Shown here one piece after another: positions 57,011 through 64,000 of a DNA stretch of 64,000 nucleotides. This DNA comes from Saccharopolyspora hordei (GTDB lineage: Bacteria; Actinomycetota; Actinomycetes; Mycobacteriales; Pseudonocardiaceae). The DNA lies in NCBI RefSeq assembly GCF_013410345.1, contig NZ_JACCFJ010000001.1, positions 4,253,001-4,317,000 on the forward strand, written 5' to 3'. A program made the position numbers and the translations under genes. The notes under the pieces were generated by a model. That model was given only the letters and a program-made list of their open reading frames with translations, was not told where the DNA came from and did not search any database. Every line of letters begins with the position of its first letter. Position 1 is the stretch's first letter.

Positions 57011-58297
57011 ATGCTCGATCCCGAGATCGCCCAGCGCATCACCAAGGCGGTGGACGAGCAGTTCGACGACCAGCTCGCGTGGACCGCCGAGCTGGTCCGC
57101 CGCCCGAGCCTGCGCACCGGCGAGGCCGACGCGCAGGACCTCGTCCAGGCCACGCTGTCCGAGATGGGCCTGGAGATCGACCGCTGGGTCATCGACTCGC
57201 CGGAACTGCGGGCGCACGAGGGCTACGGCCCGACGACGGTGGACCCGTCGACCCTGGAGAACGTCGTCGGCACGTGGCACCCGCCGGTGGAACGGGGGCG
57301 GTCGCTCATCCTCAACGGGCACGTCGACGTCGTCCCGACCGGCCCGGAGGAGTACTGGAGCCGCTCGCCGTGGGACGCCCGGATCGTCGACGGCTGGATG
57401 TACGGCCGGGGCAGCGGCGACATGAAGGCCGGCATCGGCGCCAACGTGTTCGCGCTCCGCGCGCTCACCGCCGCGGGCCTGCGGCCGACCGGGCGGATCC
57501 ACGTGGAGTCGGTCGTCGAGGAGGAGTGCACCGGCAACGGTTCGCTCGCCGCGCTGCTGCGCGGCTACACGGCCGACGCCTGTGTGATCCCGGAGCCGGA
57601 GGACGACAAGCTCGTCCGGGCCAACGTCGGCGTGCTGTGGTTCGACGTGACCGTCCGCGGCGTCCCCACCCACCTGCGGGTGATGAGCAGCGGGCAGAAC
57701 GCCATCGACGCGGCCTACCAGGTGATGGGCGACCTGCGCCGCCTCGAGGCGGAGTGGAACCGGCGCAAGGACGAGCACCGGTACTTCGCCGACACCGAGC
57801 ACCCGATCAACTTCGGCTTCGGGGTGATCCAGGGCGGCGAGTGGCCCTCCAGCGTGCCGGCGCGGTGCACGTTCACGGTCCGCGCGGCGCTGTACCCGGG
57901 GACGTCGGCGGCGGAGGCGTGGGCGGAGATCCAGCGGACCCTGGAGGAGTCGGCTGCGTCGCTCGGCCTGCCGGACGCCGTGGTGGCCACCCCGTCCGGC
58001 TTCTTCGCCGAGGGCTACGTGCTGGAGGAGGGTTCCGACGCCGAGGCGGTGCTCGCCCGCTCGCACGAGCGGGTGTTCGGCAGCGAGCTGGAGTCGTTCA
58101 CCACGCCCGGCTACCTCGACGGTCGCGTGTTCACCCTCTACGGCGGCATGCCCTGCCTGGTGTACGGCCCGGTGTCGGAGGCGATCCACGGCATCGACGA
58201 GCGCGTGGACGTCGAGTCCGTCCGGCGGATCACGACGTCCATCGCGCTGTTCGTCGCCGAGTGGTGCGGGGTGGAACCCGTCGAGGACGCGTGGTGA
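57011..58297 (+). CDS. ArgE/DapE-family M20 deacylase
   Basis: 428 residues. Zinc ligands: LNGHVDVVPTG (His, Asp), GRGSGDMKAG (bridging Asp), VVEEECTGNG (Glu pair), PEPEDDKL and a C-terminal SEAIHGIDERV histidine. The protein is of the longer ArgE/DapE group, which removes acyl groups from amino acids or cleaves small amides. It is the first gene of the right-hand cluster. The substrate is unknown; GGAGG lies upstream of ATG 57011 at a longish distance. Confidence 0.83.
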   Translation: MLDPEIAQRITKAVDEQFDDQLAWTAELVRRPSLRTGEADAQDLVQATLSEMGLEIDRWVIDSPELRAHEGYGPTTVDPSTLENVVGTWHPPVERGRSLILNGHVDVVPTGPEEYWSRSPWDARIVDGWMYGRGSGDMKAGIGANVFALRALTAAGLRPTGRIHVESVVEEECTGNGSLAALLRGYTADACVIPEPEDDKLVRANVGVLWFDVTVRGVPTHLRVMSSGQNAIDAAYQVMGDLRRLEAEWNRRKDEHRYFADTEHPINFGFGVIQGGEWPSSVPARCTFTVRAALYPGTSAAEAWAEIQRTLEESAASLGLPDAVVATPSGFFAEGYVLEEGSDAEAVLARSHERVFGSELESFTTPGYLDGRVFTLYGGMPCLVYGPVSEAIHGIDERVDVESVRRITTSIALFVAEWCGVEPVEDAW

Positions 58298-58300
58298 GCG

Positions 58301-58684
58301 TCAGACCTCGATCCCCGTCGTCGAGGTGATGTGGTCAGGGACCTCTCCGGCGTAGTCGCCGGTGCTGAGGGTCCCGGCCGACTCGATCAGCAGCACGCTC
58401 GCGCCCCCAGGCGACTCCGGGCAGTGCTCGACCCCGCGGGGGACGACGAAGACGTCGTGGCGCTCCAGGTGCACCGTGGTCTCGGTCCCGCGCTCCCGCA
58501 GGTGGATGTCGAGGCTGCCGTCGAGGACGAGGAACAGCTCGTCAGTGTCCGGGTGGGCGTGCCAGACGAAGCTGCCCTCGACCTTGGCCAGCCGGACGTC
58601 GTGGTCGTTGACCCGGGCGAGGACCCGCGGGCTCCAGCGCTCCTGGAAGGACGCCAGGACGGTGTCGATGTTCGTGGTCGTCAC
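58301..58684 (-). CDS. Small cupin protein
   Basis: 127 residues with one double-stranded beta-helix: GSFVWHAHPDTDELFLVLDG and HDVFVVPRGVEHCPESPG hold the metal histidines and glutamate of the cupin family. It may be an isomerase, a dioxygenase or a sensor-like binder. The GTG at 58684 has only a weak ribosome site. Its stop lies three bases after the deacylase stop, head-on; its start is divergent from the GlxA-type regulator. Confidence 0.78.
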   Translation of the reverse strand: MTTTNIDTVLASFQERWSPRVLARVNDHDVRLAKVEGSFVWHAHPDTDELFLVLDGSLDIHLRERGTETTVHLERHDVFVVPRGVEHCPESPGGASVLLIESAGTLSTGDYAGEVPDHITSTTGIEV

Positions 58685-58736
58685 GCTGTCGATCGTGGGG
58701 CTTGCGCCTCGCCTCGAACAGTGCGAGGAATGGCAC

Positions 58737-59702
58737 GTGCCGCAACTTTCCTCGCACCTGCACTCCGTCGTCGCGCTGGTCGACGACGGGTCGAACCCGT
58801 TCGAGCTGGCGTGCCTGACCGAAGTCCTCGGCATCGACCGGCCCGAGGTCGGTGGGCTGCTCTACGACTTCCGGATGTGCGCCCGGGAGGCGGAGGTGCC
58901 GATGCGGCAGGAGTTCTTCGCGATGACCGGGATCGCCGGCCTGTCCGCCCTCGACCACGCGGACACGGTGATCGTGCCCAACCGCCCCGACACGGTCACG
59001 CCACACCACCCCGACGTGCTCGACGCGATCGCGCGGGCCCACCAGCGCGGAGCGCGGTTGATCGGGATGTGCAGCGGGGCCTTCACCCTCGCCGAAGCGG
59101 GCGTGCTGGACGGACGCCGCGCCACCGTGCACTGGCAGTGGGCCGAGGAGTTCCGGGCCCGGTACCCGCGCGTGCACGTCGACGACGGCGTCCTCTTCGT
59201 CGACGACGGCGACATCCTCACCTCGGCAGGCAGCGCCGCGGCCCTCGACCTCGCGCTCCACGTGGTGCGCCGGGACCACGGCGCCGAGATCGGGGCGGCC
59301 GTCGCGCGCCGGCTCGTGTTCCCCGGCCACCGACCCGGTGGACAGCGGCAGTTCATCGAACGTCCTCTCCCCGCGGAGGCGGAGAGCCCGTTCGCGGCGG
59401 CGCTGTGCTGGGCCGAGCAGCACGCGACCGAGCCCATCACGGTCGCCGACATCGCCGCCCGGGCCGCGATGAGTCCCGCGACGCTGCACCGGCGCTTCCG
59501 CAGCGAGCTGGGGTGCACCCCGAACCAGTGGCTCACCGCGGTCCGCGTCGAGCACGCGCGCCGGCTCCTCGAACAGACCGACCTCGCCGTCGACCAGGTC
59601 GCGCACCGCAGCGGCCTCGGGACGGCCGCCAACCTCCGCGCCCGCCTCGCCCGGCACACGGGCCTGACGCCGACCGCCTACCGCCGCGCCTTCCGGGCGT
59701 AG
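58737..59702 (+). CDS. GlxA-family regulator: DJ-1-like domain plus AraC helix-turn-helix
   Basis: 321 residues. The first 190 or so are a DJ-1/PfpI-like domain with a cysteine in the nucleophile-elbow position (GMCSGAFTLAEAG). The last 100 residues are the AraC double helix-turn-helix (ADIAARAAMSPATLHRRFRS, then VAHRSGLGTAANLRARLARH). Such proteins respond to amino-acid-derived or quaternary-amine compounds in other bacteria. GAGGAA lies before GTG 58737. It is divergent from the cupin gene with only 52 bases between, so it probably regulates it. Confidence 0.85.
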   Translation: MPQLSSHLHSVVALVDDGSNPFELACLTEVLGIDRPEVGGLLYDFRMCAREAEVPMRQEFFAMTGIAGLSALDHADTVIVPNRPDTVTPHHPDVLDAIARAHQRGARLIGMCSGAFTLAEAGVLDGRRATVHWQWAEEFRARYPRVHVDDGVLFVDDGDILTSAGSAAALDLALHVVRRDHGAEIGAAVARRLVFPGHRPGGQRQFIERPLPAEAESPFAAALCWAEQHATEPITVADIAARAAMSPATLHRRFRSELGCTPNQWLTAVRVEHARRLLEQTDLAVDQVAHRSGLGTAANLRARLARHTGLTPTAYRRAFRA

Positions 59703-59741
59703 CACGCTGTTTCCCCGCCGCGGTTCCCGCGGACCGTAGGA

Positions 59742-59755
59742 TGTGCACATGCACA
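59742..59755. promoter_or_regulatory. TGTGCA-CA-TGCACA palindrome over the pucR start
   Basis: TGTGCACATGCACA is a 6-bp inverted repeat with two bases between, and it spans the ATG at 59749. It shares GGATGTGCACA (with the two bases before it) with the deacylase upstream region. Likely an autorepression site. Confidence 0.6.
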
Positions 59756-60987
59756 GCAGCGAGGGGCTGGCCGGCGCTGCGCCCGATGCCCGCTGGAACG
59801 CGCTCCTGACCCGCTTGCGCGGCGACTCCGACGCCCTGTTCCAGGCCTTCCTGGAACAGGTCCGGCAGATCCCGCCGTACGCGCGCGGTCTCGTCCCCAC
59901 CGAGCGGATGGAGGAGGACGCGGCCCGCACGTTCGACTACCTGCTGCGCCGGATCGCCGGAGCCCCGGTGCCGAAGCGGCTGTCCGCGGTCGGGACGGAG
60001 ATCGGCCGGGACCGGGCCCACCGCGGCGTCCCGCTCAACGACCTGCTCACCGCGGTGCGGCTGAACTTCCGGATCGTCTGGGACGCGCTGCGCGCGCAGT
60101 CCGACCCGTCCGACGGGCCGCTGCTGGTCGAGCGGGTCGACCGGGTGTGGGCGGCGGTGGAGGAGCACGCGCTGCAGGTCCAGGTCGCCTACCAGGACGA
60201 GGGTGCGCTCATCGCCCGGGAGCGCCAGGGCGAGCGGTCGATGCTGGTCGCGGCGTTGCTCGGGCAGCTCGACGGCCCGGACGAGCCGCCGGGTGAGCCG
60301 GACCCGGACGCCGTCGCCCGGGTGGCCCGGGCGCTCGCCGTCGACGTCGACGACGACCTGCTGGTGGTGGTCGCCCCGGCCGCCGCCGGTTCCCAGCTGC
60401 GGCGGGCCGCGGACGCGCTCGCCGCGCAGGGCCGGCCGGTCCACGTCCAGGCGCTGGCCCGGCACGCGGTGCTGCTGGCCCGGTGGACGGGAGCACCGGA
60501 GGACGGCCCCGCCGGGATCCGCGCGCTGCGCGCGGGTCTCGGCGGGGTGCTGGACTCGGTGCCGTGCGTGCTCGGGCCGCTCGCGCACGGCGTGGCGAAG
60601 GTCCCGGCGAGCGCGCGGACCGCGCTGCGGGTCGTCGACGCCCTCCCGGACCTGGCGGGCCCCGTCGACCCCTACGGCGCGTGGCTGCCGGTGGTCGCGG
60701 CCGAGCTCTCCCGGACGGGGATCGGGCGGGAGCTGGTGACGTCGGTGCTCGGCGAGCTGGTCACGCTGCACCCCGTCGAGCGGGACCGCCTGCTGGAGAC
60801 CCTCCGGGCGTGGGCGCGCACCGGCTCGGTCACCGAAGTCGCGCGGCCGCTCTGCTGCCACCGCAACACGGTGCTCAACCGGCTGCGCCGCGTCAGCGAG
60901 CTGACCGGACGGGACGTGACCGTGCCGGACCAGGCGACGGTGGTGCTGCTCGCCCTGGCGTGCTGGGAGGCCCTGGAGCGCCCGTGA
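59749..60987 (+). CDS. PucR-family transcriptional regulator
   Basis: 412 residues. The N-terminal 170 are helical (RsbRD/RdaR-like), the middle is a GGDEF-like fold without active-site residues, and the C-terminal 60 form the PucR helix-turn-helix: LRAWARTGSVTEVARPLCCH then RNTVLNRLRRVSELTG. PucR-type proteins control catabolism of purine, amino-acid or aromatic compounds. ATG 59749 with AGGA upstream is preferred over GTG 59743. It ends head-on with the MHS transporter, four bases apart. Motifs shared with two nearby promoters suggest a local regulon. Confidence 0.86.
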   Translation: MHSSEGLAGAAPDARWNALLTRLRGDSDALFQAFLEQVRQIPPYARGLVPTERMEEDAARTFDYLLRRIAGAPVPKRLSAVGTEIGRDRAHRGVPLNDLLTAVRLNFRIVWDALRAQSDPSDGPLLVERVDRVWAAVEEHALQVQVAYQDEGALIARERQGERSMLVAALLGQLDGPDEPPGEPDPDAVARVARALAVDVDDDLLVVVAPAAAGSQLRRAADALAAQGRPVHVQALARHAVLLARWTGAPEDGPAGIRALRAGLGGVLDSVPCVLGPLAHGVAKVPASARTALRVVDALPDLAGPVDPYGAWLPVVAAELSRTGIGRELVTSVLGELVTLHPVERDRLLETLRAWARTGSVTEVARPLCCHRNTVLNRLRRVSELTGRDVTVPDQATVVLLALACWEALERP

Positions 60988-60991
60988 CCCG

Positions 60992-62329
60992 TCAGTCGGC
61001 CGGCGCCCGGACCTCCGCGGTGGTCACCGCGTCCCGGCCCGCGGACAGCCGCGGCGCGAGGAACCCGCACCCGGCGGTGACCAGGGAGATCCCGACCAGC
61101 AGCAGGGTCGGCAGCACCGAGCTGCCGCCGCCGAGCGCGAGCAGCGCGGTCGCCGCCAGCGGCACGAACCCGCTGACCACACCGGCGATGTTCGCGGAGA
61201 GGGCGACGCCGCTGTAGCGCAGGTGCGGCGGGAACAGCTCGGTCAGCAGCGCCCCGGAGACGGCGTAGGGGACCGACAGCAGGGCGGTCGCCAGGGTCAC
61301 GCCGACGACGACCGCGACCACCGCGGTGGTGTCGATCAGCCAGAACGCGGGGAACGCCACCAGCGCCGCGCCGAGCGCCCCGCCGACGGTGACCCGGGCG
61401 GCACCGTGGCGCTCGGCCAGCCGACCGCCCAGGACCAGCACGACGATCTCCACCGCGGCGGCGACCAGCGTCGCGGCGAGCAGCACCGAGCGCGGCATGC
61501 CGAGCGTGGTGGTGCCGTAGCTGATCACGAACGTGGTGATGAGGTAGAAGCCGCCGACCCCGAGGAACGCGGTGCCGGCGCCGACGAGCAGCTGCGGCCA
61601 CGCGGTGGCGAAGACCTGCAGGACCGGGGACGAAGCGCGTTCGTCTTCCTCGAGAAGCTTCTCGAACAGCGGGGACTCCTCGACGCGGCGGCGCAGCCAC
61701 AGCGCGATGGCCAGCAGCGGGAACGCCGCGAGGAACGGAACCCGCCAGCCCCACGAGTCGAACGACTCCGGCGGCAGGGCCGACACCGCCAGGAACGCCC
61801 CGGACGACAGCAAGGTGCCGACCGGAGAGCCGATCTGCGGCATCGCGGCGTAGCGGCCGCGCCGCTCCGGCGGGGCGTGCTCCACGGCGAGGGTGACCGC
61901 ACCGCCCCACTCCCCACCGACGGCGACGCCCTGCAGCAGCCGGAACAGCGTGAGCAGGACCGGCGCGGCGACGCCGATCGTGGCGTAGCCCGGCAGCAGG
62001 CCGATGAGCGCGGTGACCAGCCCGATCATGGTCACCGTGACGATGAGGCAGCGCTTGCGGCCGATCCGGTCCCCGAGGTGGCCGAAGATGACCGCACCGA
62101 GCGGACGCGCGGCGAACCCCACGGCGAACGAGGCGAACGCCGCCAGCGTGGCCACCAGCGCGTCGTCGGTGGCGAAGTAGAGCCGGTTGAACACCAGCGA
62201 CGCGGCGGTGCCGTACAGGAAGAAGTCGTACCACTCCAGCGCGGTGCCCACGAACGCCCCGAACGCCACCTTCCTGGCTTCGGCGTCGGTCACCGCCGCG
62301 GCCCCGGCGGGGCCGGACCTCTCGCTCAT
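60992..62329 (-). CDS. MHS-family MFS transporter of the PucR region
   Basis: 445 residues with twelve predicted membrane helices. VGTALEWYDFFLYGTAASLV, GHLGDRIGRKRCLIVTVTMI and LLQGVAVGGEWGGAVTLAVE are MHS symporter signatures. It should import an organic acid or betaine with protons. GAGGAG precedes ATG 62329. It is divergent from the thiamine-diphosphate enzyme gene, and the shared promoter region contains several TGCACA motifs. Confidence 0.86.
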   Translation of the reverse strand: MSERSGPAGAAAVTDAEARKVAFGAFVGTALEWYDFFLYGTAASLVFNRLYFATDDALVATLAAFASFAVGFAARPLGAVIFGHLGDRIGRKRCLIVTVTMIGLVTALIGLLPGYATIGVAAPVLLTLFRLLQGVAVGGEWGGAVTLAVEHAPPERRGRYAAMPQIGSPVGTLLSSGAFLAVSALPPESFDSWGWRVPFLAAFPLLAIALWLRRRVEESPLFEKLLEEDERASSPVLQVFATAWPQLLVGAGTAFLGVGGFYLITTFVISYGTTTLGMPRSVLLAATLVAAAVEIVVLVLGGRLAERHGAARVTVGGALGAALVAFPAFWLIDTTAVVAVVVGVTLATALLSVPYAVSGALLTELFPPHLRYSGVALSANIAGVVSGFVPLAATALLALGGGSSVLPTLLLVGISLVTAGCGFLAPRLSAGRDAVTTAEVRAPAD

Positions 62330-62397
62330 CGCTTCTCCTCGGTCCGGATGTGTGGTGCAGTGCGGACAGCATTCAGACGAGACCGGTCTCGCGTAAC

Positions 62398-62474
62398 TGC
62401 ACGGTGCACAGACTTGCCCTGATTTCGGTGGGCATCTGCACAACGCCGGTGGCTCGTTGGGGATCTGCACAACG
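62398..62474. promoter_or_regulatory. Cluster of TGCACA motifs between MHS transporter and ThDP enzyme
   Basis: TGCACGGTGCACA at 62398-62410 overlaps GCACAGACTTGCC at 62406-62418. ATCTGCACAACG occurs twice, at 62434-62445 and 62463-62474, 29 bases apart. These elements match the deacylase upstream region and the pucR site. Confidence 0.6.
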
Positions 62475-62563
62475 ACCGCGCCGGTTCTCGTGGCGAGCGC
62501 TGCTTCTCCACCGGCCCGGCGACTGCTGGGATGGGGCCCGCCACGTCCAGAGGGAGGGATGTC

Positions 62564-64000
62564 GTGCCGAACGCGAGCCCGTGCAGCGCCGGTCACCTGG
62601 TCGTCCGCCAACTCGAGCGTTCCGGGGTCGAGCGCGTCTACTGCGTGCCCGGGGAGAGCTACCTCGACGTCCTCGACGGCCTGCACGACTCGACCATCGA
62701 CACGGTGGTGTGCCGGCACGAGGGCGGCGCGGGCTTCATGGCCGTGGCCGAGGGCCGGCTCACCGGCCGCCCCGGCGTGGTGATGGTGACCCGCGGCCCG
62801 GGCGCGGCGAACGCCGCGATCGCGGTGCACACCGCCTGGCAGGACGCGACACCGCTGGTGCTGTTCGTGGGGCTGGTCCCCGCCGAGCAGCGCTACCGCG
62901 AGGCGTTCCAGGAGTTCGACCCGAACGCCTGGTTCGGCAGCACCGCCAAGCGCGTGCTGGTGCTCGACGACCCCGCTTCGGCTGCGGGTGTCGTCGCGGA
63001 GGCCGTGCACGTGGCGGCGTCCGGCAGGCCGGGACCGGTCGTCGTCGGGCTGCCGGAGACGACGCTGACTGAACCGACCGACGGGGTCACCCTGCCGCCG
63101 CGGGCACCGGCCCGACCGGCCCCGTCACCCGCCGACCTCGACGCGGTCGCCGCGTTGCTGCGCGACGCGCAGGCCCCGGTCGTGATCGCGGGCGGCGAGG
63201 GCTGGACCGAGCAGGCCGCCCGCGACCTCGCCGCGTGGGCCGAGGCCGCCGCGCTGCCCGTGCTCACCGACTTCCGCGCCCACGACGCGATCGACCACCG
63301 CAGCCCCTGCTACGCCGGCTCGCTCGGGTACGGCCGTTCCCCGTCCGCGGCCGCGGTGCTGCGCGACAGCGACCTGCAGGTCTGGATCGGCTGCCCGCGC
63401 GGCGACGTCGCCACCGACTCCTACACGCTCGGCGCGGAGGTCGCGTCGGTGTACGTGGGCCCGGACCCGAACGCCCACGGCCACCACGGCCGACTGGACG
63501 CGACCGTGCTCGCGACCCCGGAGAACTTCGTGGCCGCCGCCCGGCACGCGCTGCTGCGCCCGCACGCCGACCCGGCCCCGATGCGCGCGGCCCACGAGGC
63601 GCACCGCACCTGGGCGCAGCCCAGAGCGGACGGCGGCCGCGGTGTCGACCTGGGCATCGCGTTCGAGGTGCTGCGCCGCACGCTGGAGGACGACCCGGTC
63701 GTCACCTTCGGCGCGGGCAACCACGCGATCTGGGCGCAGCGCTACCTGCCCGCGCACCGCCCCGGCTCGCTGCTCGCACCGCGCAACGGCGCGATGGGCT
63801 TCGGCGTCCCCGCCGCCGTGGCCGCCGCCCTGGTGCGACCCGGACGACGGGTCCTGTCGATCGCCGGCGACGGCTGCTTCCTCATGAACGGCCAGGAACT
63901 CGCCACCGCGGTCGACCGGCAGCTGCCCGTGCTGGTGCTCATCGTCGACAACGGCTGCTACGGCACCATCCGCGGCCACCAGGAGGCCCGCTACCCGGGC
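62564..64000 (+). CDS. Thiamine-diphosphate enzyme, acetolactate-synthase-like (3' end outside window)
   Basis: 479 residues are present. The N-terminal Pyr domain has GVERVYCVPGESYLDVLDGL and the activating glutamate in CRHEGGAGFMA; MVTRGPGAANAAIAVHTAWQ follows. After the middle domain, the PP domain has PRNGAMGFGVPAAVAAALV and the GDG-x-N motif in IAGDGCFLMNGQELATA and LIVDNGCYGT. Missing are roughly the last 60-80 residues. It could be an acetolactate-synthase-like or a decarboxylase/lyase type; no regulatory subunit gene is visible. GTG 62564 has AGGGAGGG five bases upstream. Divergent from the transporter, probably co-regulated. Confidence 0.85.
   Translation, partial: MPNASPCSAGHLVVRQLERSGVERVYCVPGESYLDVLDGLHDSTIDTVVCRHEGGAGFMAVAEGRLTGRPGVVMVTRGPGAANAAIAVHTAWQDATPLVLFVGLVPAEQRYREAFQEFDPNAWFGSTAKRVLVLDDPASAAGVVAEAVHVAASGRPGPVVVGLPETTLTEPTDGVTLPPRAPARPAPSPADLDAVAALLRDAQAPVVIAGGEGWTEQAARDLAAWAEAAALPVLTDFRAHDAIDHRSPCYAGSLGYGRSPSAAAVLRDSDLQVWIGCPRGDVATDSYTLGAEVASVYVGPDPNAHGHHGRLDATVLATPENFVAAARHALLRPHADPAPMRAAHEAHRTWAQPRADGGRGVDLGIAFEVLRRTLEDDPVVTFGAGNHAIWAQRYLPAHRPGSLLAPRNGAMGFGVPAAVAAALVRPGRRVLSIAGDGCFLMNGQELATAVDRQLPVLVLIVDNGCYGTIRGHQEARYPG

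Noticed and set aside
1-64000. CRISPR array, tRNA, rRNA, insertion sequence or prophage
   Set aside because: No regularly spaced direct repeats, no cloverleaf or rRNA sequence that I could recognise, and no transposase, integrase or phage genes were found on either strand.

Overview
This is a very GC-rich window with GTG and TTG starts, dense ATGA/GTGA overlaps, twin-arginine and lipobox signal peptides, an EspG/PPE-like/WXG-like locus and many TetR, MarR, GntR, LacI and PucR regulators. That combination points to a soil actinomycete. The EspG genes and a recurring intergenic hairpin family make a Pseudonocardiales member (Saccharopolyspora or Amycolatopsis type) my best inference; I could not test this. 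I saw no rRNA, tRNA, CRISPR array, transposase or plasmid origin.

Layout. 1-3.9 kb: the 3' end of clpB, an ArsC-like reductase, a DUF3040 protein and a sulfonate-scavenging pair (SsuA-type lipoprotein and SsuD-type monooxygenase). 4.0-9.8 kb: a compact lanthipeptide locus. A 56-residue precursor with five cysteines is followed by a class IV (LanL) synthetase, and an exporter plus a MauE-thioredoxin fusion lie divergently. 9.8-17 kb: a secreted GH3 beta-glycosidase, then a shikimate/quinate catabolism module (3-dehydroshikimate dehydratase, shikimate dehydrogenase, TetR regulator, MHS transporter) that shares an operator. 17-23 kb: two tiny membrane peptides, a NarL-type two-component pair and an ESX-accessory locus (EspG, PPE-like protein, DUF3558 lipoprotein, WXG-like protein). 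23-28.3 kb: a flavin dehydrogenase with its TetR repressor, a VOC protein, a P450 and a MarR regulator.

28.7-34.6 kb: an Lrp-type regulator divergent from an AbgT transporter and a carboxypeptidase-G-like M20 enzyme (probable folate-breakdown-product salvage), then a FUSC exporter with a palindrome over its promoter. 34.7-43.5 kb: the most unusual region. A LacI regulator with two operators, a complete sugar-type ABC importer, two different ADP-ribosylglycohydrolase-family enzymes and a barrel-plus-FGE-like fusion lie in one direction. They look like one uptake-and-cleavage system for an N- or O-glycoside, possibly a ribosylated compound. 43.5-48 kb: a TRAP-type large permease with a small membrane partner, a CitE-like lyase and a CaiB-type CoA transferase, divergent from a GntR regulator.

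48.4-51.1 kb: two quinone-oxidoreductase-like MDR proteins flanking a TetR regulator. 51.4-56.8 kb: a tightly coupled carotenoid operon (phytoene synthase, split lycopene cyclase, methyltransferase, CrtU-like desaturase, Rieske protein) facing a DUF2231 membrane protein. 57-64 kb: an ArgE/DapE-type deacylase, a cupin, a GlxA-type regulator, a PucR regulator, an MHS transporter and a thiamine-diphosphate enzyme cut by the window edge. Recurring TGTGCA/TGCACA motifs suggest that PucR ties these last genes together.
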